Of a stretch of 8,302 nucleotides of DNA, positions 1 through 4,554 are shown in pieces. The position numbers and the translations under genes are program-made. The notes below the pieces were generated by a model that had not been told where the DNA came from, did no database searches, and saw only the letters and a program-made list of their open reading frames with translations. Within the stretch, counting starts at the first letter, position 1; the number at the start of each line of letters is the position of its first letter. The stretch spans positions 1-8,302 of the forward strand of contig DXZV01000026.1 of assembly GCA_019419485.1 (NCBI GenBank), written 5' to 3'. This DNA comes from Collinsella sp. GTDB taxonomy: Bacteria; Actinomycetota; Coriobacteriia; Coriobacteriales; Coriobacteriaceae.

Positions 1-66
1 GCCGCGCGGCAAGGAGATATATTGCCAGACCGGAGGGGCGCCGGGGGCGGGAATCACGCACTCCAT
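1..66 (-). CDS. possible N-terminal end of an unidentified gene running off the left edge
   Basis: On the minus strand an ATG at 66-64 opens a frame that stays open to the window edge (22 codons), beginning MECVIPAPGAPPVW. The change from AT-rich sequence (above about 66) to very GC-rich sequence (below it) falls at this ATG, and the codons end mostly in G or C, as in the confident genes here. Against it, there is no Shine-Dalgarno motif before the ATG, and a plus-strand frame is also open from base 2 to a TGA at 167-169. I do not recognise the product. A near-perfect inverted repeat at 91-110 lies in the would-be leader. This is a weak call that depends on the sequence left of the window. 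Confidence 0.3.
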   Translation of the reverse strand, partial: MECVIPAPGAPPVWQYISLPRG

Positions 67-90
67 ATTTTGTTCACAAATGAATAGGTC

Positions 91-110
91 CCTCAGTCAC
101 GTCACTGAGG
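91..110. repeat. 20-base inverted repeat
   Basis: The half-sites cctcagt and actgagg form a dyad across 20 bases, with one mismatched pair followed by ac/gt at the centre. No T-run follows on either strand, so it is not a standard terminator. It could be an operator for a dimeric regulator acting on the possible minus-strand gene at the left edge, or simply a hairpin. A second small hairpin (gaagc-atca-gcttc) lies at 119-132. Confidence 0.4.
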
Positions 111-275
111 TTATAACTGAAGCATCAGCTTCTGATATTGGCGGTGACCAGCTGGTTTATAGATGTTGAGGCATCGGTCATCTCTGGAGCGCCACTTTAC
201 TCCAAAAGCATCGGTTATTTGTTTCCCGTCGGTAAAAGGCAGGTTTTGTTCGCCAAGCGTTCCTATATATAGAAG

Positions 276-343
276 TTCGGGTTCGAACCGTGCATCGGTA
301 ACAAAAAAGCGACCAGCCGGAGCCGATCGCTTTCTATTCTATG
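276..343 (-). repeat. left copy of the tRNA-side module (palindrome plus terminator)
   Basis: This segment matches 1440-1509 in order and spacing. Both have ttcgggttcgaacc, then a variable dozen bases ending in a cggtaaca/cggcaaca motif, then an A-run with a hairpin, then ctattctatg. The hairpin sequences differ but pair equivalently, so base pairing has been kept while sequence drifted. In the right copy the module directly follows tRNA-Lys. Here the position equivalent to the tRNA 3' end is occupied by sequence that is not a tRNA, although an aggggttc at 357-364 echoes the T-arm. The two copies are direct repeats about 1,165 bases apart with traX between them. Confidence 0.65.
303..333 (-). 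terminator. rho-independent terminator-like hairpin
   Basis: Read on the minus strand, aaagcga pairs with tcgcttt, the stem continues with five more pairs including G-T wobbles around a tccg loop, and six Ts follow. It has the same architecture as the tRNA-Lys terminator at 1468-1499. It is a plausible transcript end for traX or for whatever small transcript precedes it, about 180 bases past the traX stop. Confidence 0.6.
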
Positions 344-516
344 CTGGAGCATCCAGAGGGGTTCTTCCGAACTCATTTTCTCGCTGCCATTCATGCTTTC
401 GAAGCATCTTTCTACAGCCCTCGTTGTCTATCCTCGTATCTCACAGGTCTTCCGGAAATTCACAAGCAGTCTTAGGGTCAATTTAGTTCTGCTTTCAGAG
501 ACTTGTTTGAGAGTTT

Positions 517-1314
517 TTAAAGACAGTTCAAAACAATAAGTGAGACACCATAAAGCAGAGCAAGATGAGCCGGATAGAAAATGTAGAAGAAATATTTGAG
601 CTTCAGCCCTCGCTTGCCATTATAAAGATTGATAAGCAGCAACGAAACGACCGCGGCAGCAACATCAGGATTAAATATATTAGCTGTAGCAAACTCAAAT
701 CCGCCGCCAACTATATGGCATGACGAAAGGAGCACTGCGCATACTGCAGCAAAGAACATCTTGGCCTTGCTGTCGTGGAATAAATAGAATGCAGCCACAA
801 GCAGAATGCCATACACACCGCCATCTAGTTTAGTGTATTCAGCTGCCAGTGCTGTCAAAACAATCAGAGCAGTTTCTGCGATGTACCTCTTCCATTTTGA
901 AAGGCTTTGTATCTTTTCCAGAATTATCAAGAAGACCAAGCAAAGCAGGAGCTCACACATATCATTTTGTTGCCGAAGGTCAAATAGTTGCCCGGTTTGA
1001 ACGAAATCGTATATGGGCTCCGCAATGATTGCGAAGACAAGCATATTTCGCAGGTACCTCTTTATGTCATGAGTATGCAAAAATCCCTCAACTATCAAAA
1101 AGCAAAATAAGGGAAATGCAATTCTGCCAAGAACATGAAGCACATCCGAAGCCTCGCTTAGAATCGCCCACTGTTCGTCTGATATCTGATTGTACGATGC
1201 GTGAGTCATGATTCCATTGGTCAGGACGATCCTGCTTACATGATCGAGAACCATCGAAATGGCCGCTATTATCTTTAATGTGCTGCCGCTAATTCCGTAT
1301 CTATCTGTTTTCAT
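517..1314 (-). CDS. TraX family integral membrane protein
   Basis: The 265-residue product matches the TraX family (Pfam TraX). Family-typical segments are LKIIAAISMVLDH at residues 13-25, GRIAFPLFCFLIVEGF at 63-78, a following AEP at 98-100, YNGKRG at 231-236 and YIFYPAHL at 244-251. Several hydrophobic stretches predict a polytopic inner-membrane protein. F-plasmid TraX N-acetylates pilin. Chromosomal relatives in gut bacteria are mostly uncharacterised and may acylate other substrates, so no substrate is claimed. The ATG is preceded by AAGGA seven bases upstream. No clear -10 box lies between the tRNA-Lys terminator and this start, so expression may rely on read-through or an unrecognised promoter. 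Base composition is visibly more AT-rich than the genes to the right, and no other conjugation gene is present, which suggests an acquired or stranded gene. The family call is firm; the function is not. Confidence 0.9.
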   Translation of the reverse strand: MKTDRYGISGSTLKIIAAISMVLDHVSRIVLTNGIMTHASYNQISDEQWAILSEASDVLHVLGRIAFPLFCFLIVEGFLHTHDIKRYLRNMLVFAIIAEPIYDFVQTGQLFDLRQQNDMCELLLCLVFLIILEKIQSLSKWKRYIAETALIVLTALAAEYTKLDGGVYGILLVAAFYLFHDSKAKMFFAAVCAVLLSSCHIVGGGFEFATANIFNPDVAAAVVSLLLINLYNGKRGLKLKYFFYIFYPAHLALLYGVSLIVLNCL

Positions 1315-1331
1315 TTCGTTTTCCTTTCTTT

Positions 1332-1372
1332 GGGTGGGCCGTCAGAGGTTCGGCCTGCTCTGCAGACGGCCG
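1332..1372 (-). pseudogene. internally deleted tRNA-Lys remnant
   Basis: Aligned with the intact tRNA-Lys at 1508-1583, this 41-base segment keeps the discriminator and 3' acceptor strand (t plus gggccgt), the start of the T-arm (cagaggttcg against caggggttcg), the stretch cctgctctgc from the anticodon-arm/D-arm side, and acggcc from the 5' acceptor strand. It has lost most of the T-arm, the anticodon with its loop, and the D-arm. The CCA position reads CCC, and the first acceptor base is changed from G to C. It cannot encode a tRNA. The shared order of blocks shows that it arose by duplication followed by two internal deletions. It lies directly before the traX ribosome-binding site. Confidence 0.8.
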
Positions 1373-1376
1373 CTGC

Positions 1377-1429
1377 GGCGCTTCGCGCCTTGCGCGCTGC
1401 GCTGGCAAACGCTCACGCGTTTACTCAGC
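1377..1429. repeat. GC-rich hairpin cluster between tRNA-Lys and its remnant
   Basis: Two hairpins sit side by side. One is ggcgc-ttc-gcgcc (1377-1389). The other is longer and imperfect (1401-1429): gctg pairs with cagc, an internal loop follows, then aaacgc pairs with gcgttt around tcac. The segment is far more GC-rich than traX, is non-coding and has no T-run, so it does not look like a terminator. It resembles the kind of structured intergenic repeat that often recurs around a genome, but recurrence cannot be seen from this window. Confidence 0.5.
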
Positions 1430-1439
1430 TCCGCGCCCT

Positions 1440-1509
1440 TTCGGGTTCGAACCCATGTCGCGGCAACAAAAAAGCGGCCGGCATCCGCCAGTCGCTTTTC
1501 TATTCTATG
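1440..1509 (-). repeat. right copy of the tRNA-side module
   Basis: This is the direct-repeat partner of 276-343. It holds the palindrome gggttcgaaccc (1443-1454), the tRNA-Lys terminator, and ctattctatg (1500-1509), which runs into the CCA end of tRNA-Lys. The palindrome is identical to a tRNA T-arm core and may itself be a tRNA-derived scrap. Confidence 0.65.
1468..1499 (-). terminator. rho-independent terminator of tRNA-Lys
   Basis: On the minus strand aaaagcg pairs with cgctttt, followed by one A/C mismatch and the stem ctggc/gccgg around a ggat loop, then a run of six Ts. It begins about nine bases after the tRNA CCA end. As no hairpin lies between the aminopeptidase and the tRNA, it probably also ends the aminopeptidase transcript. 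Confidence 0.85.
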
Positions 1510-1583
1510 GTGGGCCGTCAGGGGTTCGAACCCTGGACCTTGGGATTAAAAGTCCCCTGCTCTGCCAGCTGAGCTAACGGCCC
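1508..1583 (-). tRNA. tRNA-Lys(TTT)
   Basis: The 76-base gene, with CCA encoded, folds into a full cloverleaf. The acceptor gggccgt pairs with acggccc, the D-stem gctc pairs with gagc, the anticodon loop is cttttaa with TTT at 1550-1548, and the T-arm is caggg-ttcgaac-ccctg with discriminator A. The anticodon stem gggga/tccca has four pairs, with G27 facing A43 at its top. The gene decodes AAA and, by wobble, AAG. It begins 28 bases after the aminopeptidase stop, has its own promoter (1593-1621), and is followed by a terminator. Its 3' side faces the traX region, which is the side where tRNA-targeting elements integrate. Confidence 0.97.
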
Positions 1584-1592
1584 GCGGGTGGC

Positions 1593-1621
1593 ATTGTACC
1601 ACGGTCTGGGGCTATTCCCAA
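1593..1621 (-). promoter_or_regulatory. promoter for tRNA-Lys
   Basis: On the minus strand TTGGGA (1621-1616) and TACAAT (1598-1593) are separated by exactly 17 bases. This matches the housekeeping sigma consensus at four of six and five of six positions. Transcription would start around 1586, just upstream of the mature tRNA 5' end at 1583. The -35 box covers the last codons of the aminopeptidase gene, and its TAG stop lies in the spacer. Confidence 0.65.
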
Positions 1622-2892
1622 CTCCATTGGCCGTTCTGGAAAATCACAACTTCACGTCCATCAGGCGTAATGCCCGTAATATCGATATCGTCCGTGCCGA
1701 TCATAAAATCGACGTGCGTGCTCGAGACGTTAACGCCATGCTCCAGGAGCTCCTCCTTGGACATGTCATACCCACCCTCGATGCATTCGGGGAAACCGAC
1801 ACCCAGCGCGAGATGGCAGCTAGCGTTCTCATCATAGAGCGTGTCATAGAATAGAACGCCACTTTCACGGATCGGCGTGTTCTTGGAGATAAGCGCGACC
1901 TCACCCAGATGAGCGGCACCTTCATCGGTGTCAATAATGCTCGCAAGCGTCGCCTTACCCACGCGGGCATCGTAGTCCACTACGCGGCCCGCCTCGAACT
2001 TAATCCAAAAATCGTCAACCTTGTTACCGTGGTGAATGAGCGGCATAGCCGAATACACGATACCGTCGGCACGCATACGATCAGGCGAGGTGAAGACTTC
2101 CTCGGTGGGAATGTTGGGGAAGAAGGGGTGCCCATCGGGCGTCTTGCCCTTGCCGCCGGCCCACTCGTGACCTTTCGTCATGCCAATCGTCAGATCGGTT
2201 CCATTTGCCGAGGTGTAATGCAGGTAGTCGAAACGATTGTCGTTCAGGAAACGCAGGTTCTTTTCGAATGCGGCGTCATGGAGTTCCCAGTCGCTCTCCG
2301 GGTCCTGGCCATCGGCGCGAGCGGTGTGCAGAATCGCATTCCACAGCTTATAGATTGCAACCTCATCGGCGTCTCCCGGGAACACCTCGCGCGCCCAGGC
2401 AACGACCGGCGCGCCGGCGATGCACCACGGGTTGATGTTGTAGTCCAGTCCGCGGCGGAAGACCTTGCACTGCGTGTTCCTTGCCTTAGAAGCTGCAGCA
2501 GGCTTAGCGGGATCGATGCCCTTAAGGGCGGCAGGGTCCGCACCCTCGATAAAGATAAAGCAGGCACCATCCTGGGCCAGGGAATCAAGCTGCAGGCGCT
2601 TCCACTCGGGCGTCTGCTCAAAATAGCTTTTCTCGACATGCTCGTACGTGAGCCTCGTCACGGCGTCATCGGCCCAAATGACCGTCACGTGGCCGGCGCC
2701 GGCAGCATAGGCCTCCGCGACCACCACGCGCGCAAACGGCGCGCACTCAACCGGAGACTGAACGACGACTTCCTGGCCGGGCTTAACGTTTACGCCCTTG
2801 CGGACAACCAGGCGCGCATAGTTTTTAATCTTGGGCTCCAGGGACTTCATACCCTCCAGGGTCTCTTCGACCGTCAGGGCAGCTCGAATCAT
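1612..2892 (-). CDS. M29-family metallo-aminopeptidase (AmpS/PepS/aminopeptidase T type)
   Basis: The product (426 residues from the chosen start) belongs to peptidase family M29: cytosolic aminopeptidases that remove N-terminal residues from peptides with a pair of divalent metal ions. The expected ligands are visible (numbering from this start): the glutamate in NIPTEEVFTSP at about 264, LGEVAL at about 331, the histidine in SCHLALG at about 360, and STHVDFMIG supplying His and Asp at about 393 and 395. A tyrosine lies at about 353, near the His of LYDENASCH. Length is normal for the family (about 410). I chose the ATG at 2892 because GGAG lies six bases upstream; an ATG four codons earlier (2904) has no ribosome-binding site. 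The gene stands alone, after the terminator of the purC unit and just before tRNA-Lys. A weak promoter (TTGCGG, 18 bases, TATAGA) could overlap that terminator. The substrate is not predictable. Confidence 0.93.
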   Translation of the reverse strand: MIRAALTVEETLEGMKSLEPKIKNYARLVVRKGVNVKPGQEVVVQSPVECAPFARVVVAEAYAAGAGHVTVIWADDAVTRLTYEHVEKSYFEQTPEWKRLQLDSLAQDGACFIFIEGADPAALKGIDPAKPAAASKARNTQCKVFRRGLDYNINPWCIAGAPVVAWAREVFPGDADEVAIYKLWNAILHTARADGQDPESDWELHDAAFEKNLRFLNDNRFDYLHYTSANGTDLTIGMTKGHEWAGGKGKTPDGHPFFPNIPTEEVFTSPDRMRADGIVYSAMPLIHHGNKVDDFWIKFEAGRVVDYDARVGKATLASIIDTDEGAAHLGEVALISKNTPIRESGVLFYDTLYDENASCHLALGVGFPECIEGGYDMSKEELLEHGVNVSSTHVDFMIGTDDIDITGITPDGREVVIFQNGQWSWE

Positions 2893-2920
2893 GTGCCACT
2901 CCATCTATCTATAGAACAGT

Positions 2921-2951
2921 AAAAAGGCGCGCCGCAAAAACGACGCGCCTT
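2921..2951 (-). terminator. strong rho-independent terminator of the purC unit
   Basis: On the minus strand aaggcgcg pairs with cgcgcctt. The stem extends by one wobble and two more pairs to 11 in all, around a tttttg loop, with further Ts after it. It lies about 30 bases beyond the stop of the small membrane protein gene and before the aminopeptidase start, so the two transcripts are separate. Confidence 0.88.
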
Positions 2952-2981
2952 ATATCTTAGCGATAAGTATGTATGCAAACG

Positions 2982-3557
2982 CTACTTCTTCTTGGAGTCC
3001 TTCTTGTCCTCCTCGGCAGCTGCGCGCTCGATAAGAGCGTTGAGCTTGTTCTCGGACATGCCCTCGGCCTGCGCGCGGTACATGTTGCGCAAGGGACGAA
3101 TACGAGCGAAGTCGTAGATAAAGTCACCTAGGATGATGACATAGGACAAAACGATGCCGACCATCTGGACAGGACTGGACACCATGCCAGCGGGAGCGAA
3201 GTACAGCGAGGCCCAAATTGCCACGAGGAGCACCATGCCAATGGCGAGCACAATCCACCAGATGCGACGGCGCTTGGTGTAGTCCTCGTCCTGCTTGAGG
3301 AGGATATTCGACACCGTATAGATGCGGTCCTCCTTGGCGCGCTGCTTAGCCTTGCGGGCGCGCTTCTCCTCTTTAGAGAGGCCCTCGAGGTTCTCGCCCT
3401 TCTCGAGCTCTTTGCGGCGTGCCTTAGACGAAGCCGGCACGACGCGAACGGAGCTCGCTGCTTGGCGGGCGGGCTTAGCAGATGCGGCAGACTTGCGCGC
3501 AACCCCGGTAACTTCGTGGGATTGCGTGCGCTTGTTCGTGGCGCTACGGGTACTCAC
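2982..3557 (-). CDS. small two-helix membrane protein with a basic N-terminal tail, unidentified
   Basis: I do not recognise a named family. The 191-residue product has three parts. A polar tail rich in Lys, Arg, Ala and Ser spans residues 1-99 and contains a charged, probably helical segment (KEEKRARKAKQRAKEDR, 62-78). Two hydrophobic segments follow (about 100-120, starting WWIVLAIGMVLL, and about 129-147). A charged C-terminal tail ends KKDSKKK. With basic residues flanking the first helix, both tails are probably cytoplasmic. The start is a GTG at 3557 that immediately follows the purC stop. AAGGAG nine bases upstream (3567-3572) lies within the last purC codons, so translation is probably coupled to purC. 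Nothing in the sequence links it to purine synthesis. The basic tail could bind membrane lipid heads, RNA or DNA, but this is a guess. The strong terminator after it supports a real two-gene unit. Confidence 0.85.
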   Translation of the reverse strand: MSTRSATNKRTQSHEVTGVARKSAASAKPARQAASSVRVVPASSKARRKELEKGENLEGLSKEEKRARKAKQRAKEDRIYTVSNILLKQDEDYTKRRRIWWIVLAIGMVLLVAIWASLYFAPAGMVSSPVQMVGIVLSYVIILGDFIYDFARIRPLRNMYRAQAEGMSENKLNALIERAAAEEDKKDSKKK

Positions 3558-4445
3558 TTATGCGTTCTCCTTCATGCTTGTGAACTGGGAGCCCGTGATG
3601 ATCTGGAAGGCCTCGCGATAGCGCTCGGACGTGCCATCGATGACCTCGGCGGGCAGGTGCGGGGTCTCCCCCGTCATATCCCAGTTGGCCTTGAGCCAAT
3701 TGCGGACGAATTGCTTGTCGTAGCTAGGCTGGATCTTGCCCTCCTCGTAGCTGGCAGCAGGCCAGAAACGGCTGGAGTCGGGCGTGAGGCACTCGTCGAT
3801 CAGCGTGACCTTGCCATCGATGACACCAAACTCGAACTTGGTGTCGGCAATGATGATGCCACGGGTCGCGGCGTACTCGGCAGCGGCCTTGTAGATCTTG
3901 AGGGAAAGGTCACGAATCTGCGTGGCGATGTCCTCGCCCACGATCTCGCAGCAACGCTCGAACGAGATGTTCTCGTCGTGGTCACCGATCTCGGCCTTCG
4001 TGGACGGCGTGAACAACGGCTCGGGAAGCTTGGAAGCCTCGGTCAGGCCCTCAGGCAGCTGGATGCCGCAGACGGTGCCGTTCTCGTCGTAGGTCTTCTT
4101 GCCCGAACCGGTCAGATAGCCGCGGACGATGCACTCGATAGGAATCGTCTGGGCCTTCTTAACCAGCATGGCGCGGCCAGCGAGGTAGTCACGATACTCA
4201 GCAAACTCCTCGGGGAAATCCGCCGGGTCGATGGAAACGAGATGGTTGGGAACGATGTCGGCAAACTTATCGAACCAGAATGCCGAGATGCGATTGAGCA
4301 CCTCTCCCTTAAACGGAATCTCGTCGGGAAGAATGAAGTCGAACGCAGAAATGCGGTCGGTGGCGACCATCAGCAGGTTTTCACCGGCATCGTAAATATC
4401 ACGAACCTTGCCACGGGAATCCGGACGACGCTCCATCGTTGTCAC
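3558..4445 (-). CDS. purC: SAICAR synthase (phosphoribosylaminoimidazole-succinocarboxamide synthase)
   Basis: PurC condenses CAIR with aspartate using ATP to give SAICAR in de novo purine synthesis, in the cytosol. Clear family signatures (numbering from the chosen start) are GKVRDIY at 12-18 in the nucleotide-binding lobe, DRISAFD at 30-36, PIECIVRGYLTGS at 102-114, TKFEFG at 202-207 and LIDECLTPDSSRFW at 215-228. The length of 295 residues fits the longer, yeast ADE1-like branch rather than the roughly 240-residue E. coli type. The frame could open at a GTG at 4454, but that codon overlaps the AAGGAG at 4454-4459. The GTG at 4445 is eight bases from that motif and is the better start; an ATG at 4436 is too far. 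No other pur genes are adjacent. It is cotranscribed with the small membrane protein gene downstream. Confidence 0.96.
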   Translation of the reverse strand: MTTMERRPDSRGKVRDIYDAGENLLMVATDRISAFDFILPDEIPFKGEVLNRISAFWFDKFADIVPNHLVSIDPADFPEEFAEYRDYLAGRAMLVKKAQTIPIECIVRGYLTGSGKKTYDENGTVCGIQLPEGLTEASKLPEPLFTPSTKAEIGDHDENISFERCCEIVGEDIATQIRDLSLKIYKAAAEYAATRGIIIADTKFEFGVIDGKVTLIDECLTPDSSRFWPAASYEEGKIQPSYDKQFVRNWLKANWDMTGETPHLPAEVIDGTSERYREAFQIITGSQFTSMKENA

Positions 4446-4476
4446 GTGAGTCACTCCTTACCTAAATACGACAGAA

Positions 4477-4496
4477 ATGCGGGTTCTTTCCCGCAT
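4477..4496 (-). terminator. hairpin between the kinase gene and purC, probable terminator
   Basis: A perfect seven-pair stem (atgcggg/cccgcat) with a six-base loop is preceded by AAAAC and followed by TTTCTGT on the minus strand. The T-run is short, so termination may be partial. It most simply ends the response regulator-kinase transcript. Lying only about 30 bases before the purC start, it could instead act in the purC leader. I see no purine riboswitch core there, and no convincing separate purC promoter. Confidence 0.6.
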
Positions 4497-4554
4497 GTTT
4501 TCGCAAACTCGGAGCGGCAGGGACGCGGCCCCTCCTTCACCGAATAGCGAAAAG

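Larger units (their letters stand above)
111..516. other. gene-poor AT-rich stretch left of traX
   Basis: No confident gene is visible in these roughly 400 bases. The longest open frame (plus strand, 163-486) translates the terminator hairpin and TTCGAA palindrome, is rich in Arg and Ser, lacks a ribosome-binding site and resembles no family. The minus strand holds a 22-codon frame at 339-407 (ATG to TAG, starting MLRKHEWQRENEF) that ends just before the hairpin at 303-333. It could be the tail of a decayed gene, but that is speculative. The octamer gcatcggt occurs three times (171, 208 and 292). A perfect hairpin atgctt-tcg-aagcat lies at 393-407. The stretch carries one copy of the module described at 276-343. 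Confidence 0.5.

Noticed and set aside
2..169. Plus-strand frame open from the left edge to a TGA at 167-169
   Set aside because: It runs through the 91-110 inverted repeat and a clear drop in GC content, and matches no family I know. The minus-strand reading fits the composition change better, though neither is secure.
171..300. Three copies of gcatcggt, considered as a CRISPR-like or iteron array
   Set aside because: The unit is only eight bases and the spacing is irregular (37 and 84 bases), so no array is supported.
163..486. Plus-strand open frame of 107 codons left of traX
   Set aside because: It reads through the terminator hairpin and the TTCGAA palindrome, has no ribosome-binding site and an Arg/Ser-rich composition typical of translated non-coding DNA.
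1259..1572. Plus-strand open frames across tRNA-Lys and its flank
   Set aside because: They are translations of the tRNA complement (giving the familiar GSNPGPWD and GFEPWTLG strings) and are not genes.
276..1583. A complete integrative element at tRNA-Lys
   Set aside because: There is no integrase, excisionase or mobilisation gene in the interval. The repeats and remnant support a scar or cassette at most.
1909..2922. 337-codon plus-strand frame opposite the aminopeptidase
   Set aside because: It is a shadow frame caused by high-GC codon use. The minus strand carries a complete, motif-rich peptidase.
3462..4547. 361-codon plus-strand frame opposite purC
   Set aside because: It is antisense to a clearly conserved enzyme, with no family features or ribosome-binding site.
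4446..4554. Purine riboswitch upstream of purC
   Set aside because: The gap holds one simple hairpin and a ribosome-binding site. A three-way junction aptamer does not fit and none of its core motifs are visible.
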